A DNA stretch of 58,434 nucleotides from Acidimicrobiales bacterium (GCA_014239555.1 JAAZYR010000012.1:1-58434); one strand, 5' to 3'. Positions 22,922-32,546 are shown, counted from the stretch's first letter. Numbers and translations are program-made. Notes: generated from the letters alone by a model not told the origin.

Positions 22922-25273
22922 TCAGTACAACGCCTCGGCCGCGGCAAGGTCTGCAATTTTATCGCTGCTGTAACCCAGCATCTCGCTCAACACCTCGAAG
23001 GTGTGTTCTCCGATTGGCGGCCCACCCCACAACGCTTCGGAGGGAGTTCGACTCATTTGATAGTGGGAACCTTCGATGCAGGTTTCACCCGAGTACGCCT
23101 GGGGCACCCACCGAAAATGATTCCTATGAGTGAGTTGAGGGTCGGCCAACGCGTCCTCAGAATCAGCTACAACGTGGGCAGCTATCCCGCGCGATTGCAG
23201 CAACTCTTGTAACTCGAACCGATCCTGGGATGCAGCCCACTCTGTAATCGCGGAGTCGTCTAATTGCGTCGACCCAATGAGTTCGCTCAATTCTTCTTGT
23301 GCGGCCTCGTCTTGGCAGACGATCGCGACCCATTTGTCATCACCAACCGTGGGGTACACGCCGTGGACCGCGTAGCGATCGCTAATGTTTCCCGATCGCG
23401 TGGCTGTTCGACCATTAACCGCCTGATCTAACAGGGCTGGACCAAGTAGATGCAGCGCCGATTCGTGTTGGCTGAGATCGATGTAGGCGCCTTCACCAGT
23501 TCTGTTGCGGTGATCGACAGCAGCCAGAAGGGCAGTAGCGGTGAACCGGGGAGCGGTGTAATCGGTGTAGGCAAGAAACGGTCCGGCGGGAGCACGGTCT
23601 GGCCATCCTGTGATTTCATAAAACCCGCTAAGAGCTCCAGCTAAGTTGCCGAATCCGGGGTACATGTTCATTGGGCCGGTTTGCCCCATCAGACAACTCG
23701 AAAGCATCACAATGTCTGGTTTCCGCTTTTTAATTGACTGGTAATCGAGCCCCCAATTCGCCATCGCTTTGGGTGTGAACGCTTCGATGATGACATCGGC
23801 CCATTCAACGAGATCCCAAACGACTGCCATCGCTGCTTCATTGGAAAGATCAAGGCTTAATAGGTATTTGCCGGCGTTAGCGGAGTGATATTGCGCCGTG
23901 TTGTCGGGGTGAGTTTCGTCGTTAACGAATGGTCCGGCATTACGGATCACATCCATCCGCCCTTCGGATTCGATTCTGACAACGGTGGCGCCGTGATCCG
24001 CAAGACTTCGGGTTGCCATGGGCGCGGCGATAGCCCAGGTGAAATCAAGAACCTTGAGACCTTCTAGTGGTCGACGAGTGGGCGCGGGTTCGACTGGGGG
24101 AGGAGCAACGGGTTGTCTTTCAAGGTTCCCGATCACTTCGTCTGTGTGTTGCCCGAGCTGTGAAGGTGGCCCAAGATAGGTGAGCGGCACAGTGGATTTA
24201 GCGAACCGTCCGGGGAAAACGCATCCGACTTCAGGCACGTCTTCGAAGAACTCTCGCGCCCCAAGATGTTCTGACTCGACAATATCTTTTGTCGTTGCGA
24301 TTGGGGCAATGAGCAACCGACGTTCTTCGTTGCCCGCCATGAGTTCGGCTTTTGTTTTGGTAGCAGAAAAAGCAGCGATTGAGTCTTGGGCCCGATTCAG
24401 ACCTTCAGGGTCGGCTTGACCCGTGTAAATCAGCGTGAAGAAATCAATCCAGTTCTGATCTCGGGTTGCCTCGTCGCAGAAACCTTCGTCAAACACCCAC
24501 TCCATGAGCCGCTGGCTGTAGGGACCAATCATTTCCCCAAACATGAAATTGATCGACACATAACCATCGGATGCCGGGTACACCGTCCGGAGAACGTATT
24601 CACCAGCTTTGATTCCCCCGCCTGCGCGCGCCACACGGGGAGCACCGACCGCTGTGGTCATCAGCATGGTTTGGGTGCATTGAGTGACGGCCTGTTGTGC
24701 TGAGACATCTATGTGTTGCCCCCAACCGGATTTGCTTCGCTCAACTAGAGCGATTGTCGTCGCTTCAGCCGCCTCCAATGCCCCGTGTAGCCATCCCTGA
24801 GGGACGGCGCCTACCTGCAATGGCGCCCGATCAGGGTCACCGGTGAGTCCTAACTGACCGCCGCTTGCTAGCAGCGTCAAATCTGTAGCGAGCCAATCGC
24901 TTTTGGGTCCCGTAGAACCAAAAGCGGAAAGAGTAATTGTTATTAACGAAGGGTTCTCTGCTCGTAACGCGGCCAAGTCGAGATTCTTGAACACCCCGCA
25001 ATCGACAATGACATCAGCTGTTCGGGCGAGGCGTTGGATATCTGACACGTCACCCGTGACAGATTTTTTGCCACGGTTCCAGGCCCAATGAGTTAAAGAC
25101 GAATGGATGCTTGGCTCGTCGTTCGCAAAAGGCCCGACGTGCCGAGAATGACTTCCATCGACCGGCTCAACCGCGATGACTTCAGCTCCGAGTTGAGCCA
25201 GTAAAAGCCCGGTCAGGTTGGCTCGTTCATCGGTGAGGTCAAGAATTCTGTAGGGAGAAAGCATCGACGACAT
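22922..25273 (-). CDS. Double-length CaiB/BaiF CoA-transferase (two fused domains)
   Basis: 783 residues made of two complete class III CoA-transferase domains (about 1-385 and 400-783) joined by a Pro-rich linker (386-400). Each starts with its own RILDLT or LKVLDFT motif and ends with a GxHTxEV motif. Domain 2 keeps the catalytic Asp (Asp569 in AYTDYTAPRF). In domain 1 the equivalent position reads Gln159 (VPQGWLHG), so it is probably inactive. Class III enzymes work as interlaced dimers, so the fusion may be a covalent pseudo-dimer with one active site. Substrate unknown. Confidence 0.92.
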   Translation of the reverse strand: MSSMLSPYRILDLTDERANLTGLLLAQLGAEVIAVEPVDGSHSRHVGPFANDEPSIHSSLTHWAWNRGKKSVTGDVSDIQRLARTADVIVDCGVFKNLDLAALRAENPSLITITLSAFGSTGPKSDWLATDLTLLASGGQLGLTGDPDRAPLQVGAVPQGWLHGALEAAEATTIALVERSKSGWGQHIDVSAQQAVTQCTQTMLMTTAVGAPRVARAGGGIKAGEYVLRTVYPASDGYVSINFMFGEMIGPYSQRLMEWVFDEGFCDEATRDQNWIDFFTLIYTGQADPEGLNRAQDSIAAFSATKTKAELMAGNEERRLLIAPIATTKDIVESEHLGAREFFEDVPEVGCVFPGRFAKSTVPLTYLGPPSQLGQHTDEVIGNLERQPVAPPPVEPAPTRRPLEGLKVLDFTWAIAAPMATRSLADHGATVVRIESEGRMDVIRNAGPFVNDETHPDNTAQYHSANAGKYLLSLDLSNEAAMAVVWDLVEWADVIIEAFTPKAMANWGLDYQSIKKRKPDIVMLSSCLMGQTGPMNMYPGFGNLAGALSGFYEITGWPDRAPAGPFLAYTDYTAPRFTATALLAAVDHRNRTGEGAYIDLSQHESALHLLGPALLDQAVNGRTATRSGNISDRYAVHGVYPTVGDDKWVAIVCQDEAAQEELSELIGSTQLDDSAITEWAASQDRFELQELLQSRGIAAHVVADSEDALADPQLTHRNHFRWVPQAYSGETCIEGSHYQMSRTPSEALWGGPPIGEHTFEVLSEMLGYSSDKIADLAAAEALY

Positions 25274-25379
25274 TGTGCACCGTCAATGAGGGAAGTGTCC
25301 CGAAATTCTGAAACGTTATTGCCCTCGGACACGATTTTTTGCGACTTAGTGGTAGATCTGTCGTTGGAGGTCAATGCAG

Positions 25380-25901
25380 ATGGACCCTGACGACAACAGA
25401 TTGGACATGCTGAGAGAGTCCATACGGCTGACGGAAGAAATCCTTAACGGACTCGCTCGCTCTGGAACTGAGCAGTCCCAAACTGAAACAGAGTCAGGTG
25501 TAGTAGCTCGCCTCACCCATGGTCGCGATTGGAGACTTCGTTACCTCAACCACCTCGAGAAAGGTGGACAACTCTTGAACCTCGGAGATGAATGGTCAAT
25601 GCACCACGGACATGACCTAGCGATCGAGTGGGGATATGAGGCATGGGATGAAAATAGGATTGGGTTGAGATGCAGAAGCTGTGATGACTGGATCCAGTTG
25701 TACGACGTGGACACGGGACCAACTGCTGAACCCACGATTAGCGGTCTGTACGTCGAACACGAAACTCACACGGTTCTTTCGTGGCGGCGAGGTGCAGAAG
25801 CGGGAATCGAATGCGTCACGTGCGGAGCTGTTGAAGATGACGGGTTTCCGTTACTCGCGGCACCGGTGAGCGACTGGTTCGACGAGGTATGGAATGGCTG
25901 A
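25380..25901 (+). CDS. Hypothetical protein with two CxxC motifs
   Basis: 173 residues. ATG 25380 preferred to ATG 25374 because GGAGG at 25366-25370 is nine bases from the former but only three from the latter. Two Cys pairs, Cys98/Cys101 (LRCRSCDDW) and Cys145/Cys148 (IECVTCGAV), probably form a zinc ribbon. The N-terminal half is helical and charged; the middle has HHGHDLAIEWGYEAWDE. I do not recognise the family. Its stop lies 23 bases from the end of the oppositely oriented tRNA gene. Confidence 0.75.
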   Translation: MDPDDNRLDMLRESIRLTEEILNGLARSGTEQSQTETESGVVARLTHGRDWRLRYLNHLEKGGQLLNLGDEWSMHHGHDLAIEWGYEAWDENRIGLRCRSCDDWIQLYDVDTGPTAEPTISGLYVEHETHTVLSWRRGAEAGIECVTCGAVEDDGFPLLAAPVSDWFDEVWNG

Positions 25902-25924
25902 GCGGGTAGCCAGTTGGAGGTGAG

Positions 25925-26009
25925 TGGTGCGCCGGGTGGGACTCGAACCCACACGTCCTAAGACACCGGCACCTAAAGCCGGCGCGTCTGCCAGTTCCGC
26001 CACCGGCGC
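25925..26009 (-). tRNA. tRNA-Leu (anticodon TAG)
   Basis: 85 bases including an encoded CCA (complement of 25925-25927). Acceptor stem GCGCCGG (5') pairs with CCGGCGC (3'), discriminator A. Anticodon stem CCGGC/GCCGG closes a loop TTTAGGT with anticodon TAG, reading CUN leucine codons. A variable arm longer than in class I tRNAs and a T-loop TTCGAGT are present, as expected for class II tRNA-Leu. Encoded CCA is usual in Actinobacteria. Confidence 0.97.
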
Positions 26010-26351
26010 CCGCATCACAACCTACCGGCCCAAACGTCGGCTTCAGTGAAGGCTTTCTACCGCGAACATAAACCCTTCTAAGGCGTACACGCGATCTGAG
26101 ATACTGGTTTGGTAGTAAGGACTTCGTGCCATGCATCCGGTGCCTCGCTTCTGTCGAATTCGAGGCTCGTCCTTCTAGAACTTTGAAATTCGCACCGGCT
26201 CCAATTGTTGGATCGATATTTTAGAACGAGGGTAACCCTGCTTTGATCCACCGGTGAAGCACACAGTTGTTGACAATGGTTTCTCTGCTGCTACTGGAAG
26301 TGATGCGTTGTGGGGAGGGGTCTGGGAAATTGCTGCCGTTAGGGTCGTCTG
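26010..26351. other. Intergenic region upstream of tRNA-Leu and doxX
   Basis: About 340 bp without a supported gene. It must contain the tRNA promoter (minus strand) and the DoxX gene promoter (plus strand). A hairpin GCCTCG (26142-26147) with CGAGGC (26161-26166), extended inside by TTC/GAA around a TGTC loop, is the only clear structure. Confidence 0.55.
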
Positions 26352-26714
26352 ATGTCTGTAATTGGAACAGTTGGTCAGTTAGCCGCAGCGCTTTGGATTC
26401 TTAACGTTTGGGTTCTTAGATTTAACAAAGAAACCGAATACCGAGGTGGTGAAGCAAAGAACCTGCCGCAAGAATTTGATGTCTATGGCTTCCCTAAAGG
26501 AACCGTCTGGATGGTCGGGTCCGTAAAGGTTTCGTTAGCTATCTTGCTCATTGTTGGAGTCTGGGTAGATGCGCTGGTCAGGCCCGCTGCGGGAGCTTTA
26601 GGGATTTTGATGTTGGCGGCTATCGCAATGCATCTTCGTGTTGGAGATCGCCTTAAGAAATCTGCACCGGCAATTAGCGTCTTATCACTTTGCATTGTGG
26701 CTCTTGCATTTTGA
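26352..26714 (+). CDS. DoxX-like small membrane protein
   Basis: 120 residues with four hydrophobic segments (about 5-22, 50-68, 73-91, 103-120). The sequence FNKETEYRGGEAKNLPQEF followed by GFPKGTVWMVGSVKVSLAILL and the AAIAMHLRVGD segment fits the DoxX-like family. These are small four-helix membrane proteins, some linked to quinone or thiosulfate oxidation, most uncharacterised. Probably followed by a terminator at 26721-26745. Confidence 0.8.
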   Translation: MSVIGTVGQLAAALWILNVWVLRFNKETEYRGGEAKNLPQEFDVYGFPKGTVWMVGSVKVSLAILLIVGVWVDALVRPAAGALGILMLAAIAMHLRVGDRLKKSAPAISVLSLCIVALAF

Positions 26715-26720
26715 TGAAAA

Positions 26721-26745
26721 GCCCCCCGCACTGAAATGCGGAGGC
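26721..26745 (+). terminator. Imperfect GC-rich hairpin after doxX
   Basis: CCGCA pairs with TGCGG around a CTGAAA loop (26731-26736), extended by further C-G pairs with one mismatch and one bulge. It lies seven bases after the DoxX stop. There is no strong T-run after it, so termination is plausible but not certain. Confidence 0.45.
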
Positions 26746-26839
26746 CGTTGCGTTCTTCCCAGGGTTTGAAGCAACCGCTGGAAGTCGCCGCCCTAAACAG
26801 AATCGTGAATCGTTGCCAAATACGGGGCAGACTTCAGGT

Positions 26840-27229
26840 ATGCAGATCACAAGAATCTTTAGTGGCGATGACGGCCAATCCCATTTTGAAGAACTCGAGA
26901 TCCCGAGTACGGATTTCGGCCCTCCGCGGGGTGAGATCAGTGCGTTAATAGCAGGCTCGGAATCTTTCTTCCGCACGACCCACACAGAAGGCGACGACGA
27001 TGTCTATGACTTTCACTGTGCGCCTCGACGTCAATTCGTTATTCATTTGAGTGGATCGGTTGAAATTGAAATTGGAGACGGATCTAAACGTCGTTTCGGG
27101 GAGGGAGATATTTTGCTTGCCGATGACACCACTGGTCAAGGCCACATCAGTCGCGGTGTGCAAACTCCGCGCCGGCAAGTTTTCATCGTCGTTTCACCGG
27201 ATGTGGATCTTGAAAGTTGGCGAAAATAG
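26840..27229 (+). CDS. Cupin-domain protein
   Basis: 129 residues from ATG 26840; a TTG 27 bases upstream is the only longer start and adds nothing recognisable. The start MQITRIFSGDDGQSHFEEL is typical of a common small-cupin group. The barrel is seen in FHCAPRRQFVIHLSGSVEIEIGDG and RRFGEGDILLADDTTGQGH; the usual metal-binding His set is only partly kept, so it may bind ligand without strong metal binding. It lies 83 bp before the EthD gene on the same strand and may be cotranscribed. Confidence 0.85.
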   Translation: MQITRIFSGDDGQSHFEELEIPSTDFGPPRGEISALIAGSESFFRTTHTEGDDDVYDFHCAPRRQFVIHLSGSVEIEIGDGSKRRFGEGDILLADDTTGQGHISRGVQTPRRQVFIVVSPDVDLESWRK

Positions 27230-27312
27230 ACCGCCTGACTTTTGCGGCGATCAAAGCATCCAAATTCTCTGCTGCGAAGTGAAAGCTAGGATCGGCCTGG
27301 GAGGGAAACATC

Positions 27313-28086
27313 ATGCTCAGGTTGACGTTTTTAATTCGGCGAAAAGAAGGCATGTCGCGTGAGGAAATGCAGCGTTACTGGCTTGAAGAACACGGGTCTC
27401 TCGTAGCCGGCCATTCTCGAACGTTGGGGATGCTTCGATATGTTCAAGTTCACACCACAGATGATGACCATTCTCGGTTACCCGGTCGACGTGGCGAAAT
27501 GGAAGAGCCATATGACGGTGTTGTAGAAGTCTGGTGGGAGTCGAAAGAAGCGATGGTTGAGGCGACCCGTTCTGGCGAGGGACGCGAAGTTGACCAGATC
27601 CTTCGGGACGACGAGAAAAACTTTATGGATCTGCAGCGATCCGTTGCCTGGTTCAACTACGAATACCCACAAGTCAACCCAACTCCCGAGAATATTGTGG
27701 CCACTGAACGCTCCAGCCTCGTGAAGTTGTATTTCCCGCTCCGTCATCTGGATTCATTAACGTTCGATGAAGCTCAGTGGTACTGGCGAACCCACCACGG
27801 ACCGGTGATTCGGCGGCAGGCTCATGGCTCTGGAATTGTGCGCTATCAGCAAGTTCATCGTGATGAGCCGGGTCTGACTGCCGCGATCAATCGTTCCCGG
27901 GGATCGGAAACGGAGCCCTACCTCGGTCATGCTGAAGTCTGGATGGATCGGAGTTCTATGGGGAACCCCACTCCAGAAAACCGTGCAGCATCGAAACGCG
28001 CCTACGAGGACGAAGCAAATTTCATTGATTTCTCAAGGTCGACGATGTTCCTAGCCAAAGAACACGTGATTATTGATCGTCGATAG
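27313..28086 (+). CDS. Tandem EthD-domain protein
   Basis: 257 residues, ATG preceded by GGGAGGG. Two EthD-type ferredoxin-like domains: residues about 1-112 (LTFLIRRKEGMSREEMQRYWLEEHG, MLRYVQVHTT) and 128-245 (LVKLYFPLRHLDSLTFDEAQWYWRTHHG, IVRYQQVHRD), each followed by VEVWWES or AEVWMDR. A single EthD domain normally dimerises, so the fusion mimics a dimer. Function of the family is unclear (associated with ether degradation by cytochrome P450, or polyketide cyclase-like). Its stop is one base from the stop of the convergent nitroreductase fusion. Confidence 0.88.
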   Translation: MLRLTFLIRRKEGMSREEMQRYWLEEHGSLVAGHSRTLGMLRYVQVHTTDDDHSRLPGRRGEMEEPYDGVVEVWWESKEAMVEATRSGEGREVDQILRDDEKNFMDLQRSVAWFNYEYPQVNPTPENIVATERSSLVKLYFPLRHLDSLTFDEAQWYWRTHHGPVIRRQAHGSGIVRYQQVHRDEPGLTAAINRSRGSETEPYLGHAEVWMDRSSMGNPTPENRAASKRAYEDEANFIDFSRSTMFLAKEHVIIDRR

Positions 28087-28087
28087 T

Positions 28088-29251
28088 TCATTCATCTACG
28101 AGACCTTTCACGCCTTCAACGACTCGTTGCATGTTGGCTTTGTGGATGAGTCGTCGCTCGTGAAGTATCTCGCTTTGTCGAGCAGGGTCTTGTAATGCTC
28201 GGGGAGCGGTGCTGTTGTTCTCTGTGCCGATCGTCATTGAAAAACGAAGCCGACTTCCGCCTCCTTGTTCGACGAGATCAAAGCGCCAAATTGCGCCCGG
28301 ATTTTCTGGGTCGGTGGTGCGCCACTCGAACGTTTCCCGATCCTTCCATGCTGTGACGATGCAATTGGTGTCCCAGTCGTGAACATCAGGAATTGAATTG
28401 GTTCCTCGAAAAGTGGAACCAACGCCGCGGTCTCCACTGGTGGTCCACTCAGCCTGCACTAACTCGTCTGAGAAACGGGCCGGTGTGTTGATGTCAGAAA
28501 TAACCTCCCAAACGGCCTTGGGGCGGGCATCGGTGTCGATTTCGACAACGACACCCGGACCATCCACAACTCGCGCGCTTCCGTCCGGACTCGGTTGTTT
28601 GCGAGTAAAACCCCATTGATCGAAATAGGTGATCTCAGAGGCTGGACGTCGAGGAGCAGCCGAAAACTCGTGACCGATTGTGTAGGCCACAGGGAAACAC
28701 ACCAAGGTCGTCACGCCGGGTGGAATACCAAGAAGCTTTGTTACCTCAGCGGCTTTGTTGTTGAGCATGGTGGCATACGCGGTGCCTAACCCTCGTGAAC
28801 GCAAAGCAAGATTGAAACTCCATGCTGAGGGAATGGCACTGTCAAACAACCCTGGCTGCCCGCTGTTGTCATGTATCCCCCAGATGGCACACATCACCAG
28901 GACAGGAGCTTTAGAAAAATTTTCCACTAGATACGCGCTGGAACTCACCACTCGCTCTTTGGGGTGACCAGTGCCGTCTAATCGCCCCCGAGCATTAATG
29001 AAAAGTGTGCCTACTTCGGCGTATAAGCGTCCCAGTTCGTCTTTCGTGTCTTGGTCTCGGATCACCATCCATCGTCTACTCGCGTCGTTGCCACCTGTTG
29101 GTGCTTGTTCAGCGAGATCAATGCACTCGAAAATTAAGTCATCGCTCACGTCGCGTTTCAGATCCAAACGTTTACGGACGGCTCGAGTGGTGGTTAGTAG
29201 ACGATCAACTTGGTCCAGATCGAAACCCGACTCAGAGAAAGAATCATTCAT
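28088..29251 (-). CDS. Nitroreductase-SRPBCC fusion protein
   Basis: 387 residues. Residues about 15-215 are a nitroreductase-family flavoprotein domain: TTTRAVRKRLDL (FMN phosphate Arg residues), EQAPTGGNDASRRWMVIRD, and SAWSFNLALRSRGLGTAYATM. After a short linker, residues 232-387 form an SRPBCC/polyketide-cyclase-like ligand-binding domain (VVVEIDTDARPKAVWEVISDINTPARFSDELVQAEW, then RFDLVEQGGGSRLRFSMTIG). The SRPBCC part may deliver or shield a hydrophobic substrate for FMN-dependent reduction or oxidation. The combination is uncommon in my experience. It lies 39 bp downstream of an MFS carrier gene on the same strand. Confidence 0.88.
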   Translation of the reverse strand: MNDSFSESGFDLDQVDRLLTTTRAVRKRLDLKRDVSDDLIFECIDLAEQAPTGGNDASRRWMVIRDQDTKDELGRLYAEVGTLFINARGRLDGTGHPKERVVSSSAYLVENFSKAPVLVMCAIWGIHDNSGQPGLFDSAIPSAWSFNLALRSRGLGTAYATMLNNKAAEVTKLLGIPPGVTTLVCFPVAYTIGHEFSAAPRRPASEITYFDQWGFTRKQPSPDGSARVVDGPGVVVEIDTDARPKAVWEVISDINTPARFSDELVQAEWTTSGDRGVGSTFRGTNSIPDVHDWDTNCIVTAWKDRETFEWRTTDPENPGAIWRFDLVEQGGGSRLRFSMTIGTENNSTAPRALQDPARQSEILHERRLIHKANMQRVVEGVKGLVDE

Positions 29252-29290
29252 ATTATGAATCTATGCGGAACTGTTGGCCGGCGTAAGCGT

Positions 29291-30538
29291 TCAACGTGGT
29301 CGTATGGAGAACACTGAAGCGGCTACCAAAGGCTGATGTCTTGGAAAAGGAAGAGGCTTTTGGGGGCCACGCGCACCCGATCTCGGAAGGCCTAGCGCTC
29401 CAAAGATTCCAACTGTGGCGCATGCGGCCGACAGGACTAGGACCCAAGTAAAAGTCGACGTCCAATCGGCGACCGCTCCACCGATTTGTGGTGAAATCAT
29501 TTGAGCCACCCCAAAAGCAAGAGTTGCTGCGCTGAAGCCCGGAGCGTAATCCTCCGGTGCGGCGTGTTGAACGAAATACATCGTCAAAGTCACTGGAATC
29601 GACGCGAAAATCAGTCCCAAAAACGTTGCCGAGGTAAGGGTGGGAATAAACCAGCCGGGGAGGATGGTGATGACTACCAAACTCCATAGAGCGAATGCGC
29701 TCGCAAGGCTTGCCCGCATGCCAAATACGGTGACGGCCTTTGCCATGATCGGTCCGCCAAAGATCATGGCGACACCTACCAGCGTGAAAGCTAGGGACGC
29801 ATCACTGGAACTCCACCCGCTGTCGTCTTCTAATCGGCTGGTCAAGAATGCGAGAACGAGTAGGTACATAAAGCCGAACGTCGTGTACATCGCTGTTACG
29901 GGTTTCCAGCCTGGAACGCGACGCAATGCATCAAATCCCCCGATTCCGCCCTTTGCCGAAAGTTGCCCCTGGGAATGTCGGACCACAGCGATGGTTGCGA
30001 GAGCTGTAACAACTCCAATCACTGCCTGAATGAGATAGACGGTGCGCCAGGCTTCGTCGCCAGCAACTCCGCGAACCCACGCCGCCAGTTGACTAGCAAA
30101 AACGATGCTTAAGCCCATACCTGAGGAGAGCAGGGCGATTACGGTTCCGCGTTTTTCCGGAGGAAAAGCGTCACTGGCAATGACGGGTGTGGGAATCCAC
30201 ACCCAGGCGCCGCCGAACCCTGACAAGAACATGGCGACCGCTAAGACGGGCGCATTAGGGGCGATAGCTGCTAAAGCGAGCCCTCCCACGGCTATCAAAA
30301 GACCGATTCTCATGACCGTCAACATGCGTATTCGCGGAGCAGCTACTGCGACAGCGAGGGTGCCGACCAAATAAGCGCCGACGTTTGCTGTCGCCAGTGA
30401 ACCCGCAATCGTGTTTGATAATCCCAAATCAGCGCGGATGGCCGGTAGTACCACGCCGAGAGTGAAGCGGCCGAACCCTTGAGCCACGCCGGCACTAGCG
30501 GCAGCAAGGGCAACAGCGATCCAAGTGCGAGCGGACAC
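29291..30538 (-). CDS. MFS transporter (YbfB/YjiJ-like)
   Basis: 415 residues with about twelve hydrophobic segments. The N-terminal GVAQGFGRFTLGVVLPAIRADLGLS and the GFGGAWVWIPTPVIA segment are typical of this MFS subgroup. It probably moves a small organic solute using the proton gradient. Upstream of the nitroreductase fusion by 39 bp, so cotranscription is likely and the solute may be that enzyme's substrate or product. Its start is 154 bp from the divergent Baeyer-Villiger-type gene. Confidence 0.9.
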   Translation of the reverse strand: MSARTWIAVALAAASAGVAQGFGRFTLGVVLPAIRADLGLSNTIAGSLATANVGAYLVGTLAVAVAAPRIRMLTVMRIGLLIAVGGLALAAIAPNAPVLAVAMFLSGFGGAWVWIPTPVIASDAFPPEKRGTVIALLSSGMGLSIVFASQLAAWVRGVAGDEAWRTVYLIQAVIGVVTALATIAVVRHSQGQLSAKGGIGGFDALRRVPGWKPVTAMYTTFGFMYLLVLAFLTSRLEDDSGWSSSDASLAFTLVGVAMIFGGPIMAKAVTVFGMRASLASAFALWSLVVITILPGWFIPTLTSATFLGLIFASIPVTLTMYFVQHAAPEDYAPGFSAATLAFGVAQMISPQIGGAVADWTSTFTWVLVLSAACATVGIFGALGLPRSGARGPQKPLPFPRHQPLVAASVFSIRPR

Positions 30539-30692
30539 AGTGGGAGGCTACCAAGACAATAGTTACCCAGACCTGCCGAAACTAGGACGACAACCGCGGC
30601 GAAAGGACCGGAAATCGTTTCGCATCAAGGAAGAAAACGCGCGCATGGGTGCCGCTTGCATAACATCTTCAGAGTGCCAGCAGGAGGGCAGG

Positions 30693-32546
30693 ATGGCGAT
30701 CAGCATCGATCCCGATACAGGTTTAAAAATATTCGACACTCGAGCAGCGAAAGCGAGTGAACGGATCCGCGGTCATGGTTACGAAATCAATCCCGACCTA
30801 TCGCTCAAAACGCTCCCTGAAACCCCAGCTGGAGCCAAGTTCGACGCTGTAGAGCAGGCAAAGTACCGTGAATTTAAAGAGCGGCGACGCGGCGCTGCCG
30901 ACTACATGTCGATGAACGGCGAGTTCGCCAAGTACCTCGAAGACCACTACTCCGAGCCGCCCATCGAACGTGAAGCCTTAACCGATGAGTGCGAAATCTT
31001 GGTTATCGGCGCAGGCTTCGCCGGACTATTGCTTTGGTATCGACTGCAGGAAGCGGGCTTTACTGATGTCAGATTTTGTGAGAAAGGAGGCGATGTAGGC
31101 GGTACGTGGTATTGGAATCGATATCCGGGCATCGCATGTGACGTCGAGTCATACAGTTACCTGCCGTTGTTGGAGGAAATGGACTACTTCCCGACCATGA
31201 AATTCGCGTCGGGTTTCGAAATTCTTGAGTACTGCCAGGCGATGGCAAACAAGTTTGGTTTCTACGACAAATGTCTTTTCCACACGACAGTGGAGCAAAC
31301 CGACTGGGATGAAACAACTGGCCGTTGGACGGTACACACCGATCGTGATGACGCGATGCGTGCCCGTTATGTCATTTTGGCCAACGGTATTCTCACGAGT
31401 CCTAAATTGGCGCGGATTGGTGGCATGGAGACTTTTGCAGGTGACTCATTTCACACCTCGCGCTGGCACTATGACGTCGACCTTGAAGGAAAAACTGTCG
31501 GGATTATTGGAACTGGTGCAACGGCGGTGCAGGCGATTCCGGAACTCGCGAAAATTGTGAGTGACCTGTATGTGTTCCAACGCACACCTTCTTCTATCGA
31601 CGTCCGCGATCAACGAGCGACGTCGCCTGGAGAAATTGAGTCTTGGAAAGACGAACCTGGCTGGGCTCGAGCACGAAGGAAAAGATTTTCTCGAATTTCG
31701 GCTGGACGCACGGCGATCCAAGCAAATGACGATTACCTCGCTGGAAAAGTCGACGATTTCAAAGAGCGAAAGAAGCATGATCGAAAACTCACTCCCGGTG
31801 AGCTGGTCGAGAAGCAACTGGATTCAAACTTCCGCATCATGGAGCAGATACGAGCACGTGTAGATGCGATAGTCGAAGATCCAAACACAGCCGAAGCTTT
31901 AAAGCCCTACTACCCCTATGGGTGTAAGCGGCCCACTTTTCACGACGAATATCTGCCTACGTTCAACTTGCCGCACGTGCACCTGGTGGATACTGCACCT
32001 GCAGGGGTCACCAGCATTAATGAGAAGGGCGTGGTGCACGAGAACACCGAATATCCGCTTGATGTTCTTATTTATGCGACTGGATTCCAGTGGATGGCGA
32101 CCTCTACGTTCAACATGATTGTTGGTCGTGGTGGTCAAACTCTGAGTGAAAAATGGCAAACCGAGGGCACCAAAACATTTTTGGGCTTGCACAGTAACGG
32201 GTTCCCTAACTTGTTCATTGTTTCGGGACCTCAAGGCGGCGGAGGAAGCTTCAACTTTACTGATGCCATTGAAACTCACGCGGAGTACATCGTGTGGATG
32301 CTTTCTAAAATGCGTGACGAAGGCCACGAAATTGTGGACATCACCGAACAAGCCGAAATTGAATACGCCGGGCACTGCCGCGAAGCAGATATTGCGACTG
32401 CTCCGCTTCGAGATTGCCTCTCCTATTACAACGGACATGGAGATGCGGAACCGGGAAGCCTGGCCTATTACGGGGGAGGGAACTGGCACAAGTTCCGTGT
32501 TCGGGCGCAGGAAAGTCTCGACCCCTACGTGTTCGGTTCGGCGTAG
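30693..32546 (+). CDS. Flavin-containing (Baeyer-Villiger-type) monooxygenase
   Basis: 617 residues from ATG 30693, chosen for AGGAGG at 30682-30687; longer in-frame starts would overlap the divergent MFS gene. FAD motif VIGAGFAGLL, then GGDVGGTWYWNRYPGIACDVESYSY, NADPH motif IIGTGATAVQ, and the Baeyer-Villiger signature FAGDSFHTSRW (FxGxxxHxxxW). It would insert oxygen next to a ketone or aldehyde, giving an ester or lactone. The roughly 80-residue N-terminal extension is like that of steroid/cyclic-ketone monooxygenases. Its stop is four bases from the convergent LLM gene. Confidence 0.93.
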   Translation: MAISIDPDTGLKIFDTRAAKASERIRGHGYEINPDLSLKTLPETPAGAKFDAVEQAKYREFKERRRGAADYMSMNGEFAKYLEDHYSEPPIEREALTDECEILVIGAGFAGLLLWYRLQEAGFTDVRFCEKGGDVGGTWYWNRYPGIACDVESYSYLPLLEEMDYFPTMKFASGFEILEYCQAMANKFGFYDKCLFHTTVEQTDWDETTGRWTVHTDRDDAMRARYVILANGILTSPKLARIGGMETFAGDSFHTSRWHYDVDLEGKTVGIIGTGATAVQAIPELAKIVSDLYVFQRTPSSIDVRDQRATSPGEIESWKDEPGWARARRKRFSRISAGRTAIQANDDYLAGKVDDFKERKKHDRKLTPGELVEKQLDSNFRIMEQIRARVDAIVEDPNTAEALKPYYPYGCKRPTFHDEYLPTFNLPHVHLVDTAPAGVTSINEKGVVHENTEYPLDVLIYATGFQWMATSTFNMIVGRGGQTLSEKWQTEGTKTFLGLHSNGFPNLFIVSGPQGGGGSFNFTDAIETHAEYIVWMLSKMRDEGHEIVDITEQAEIEYAGHCREADIATAPLRDCLSYYNGHGDAEPGSLAYYGGGNWHKFRVRAQESLDPYVFGSA

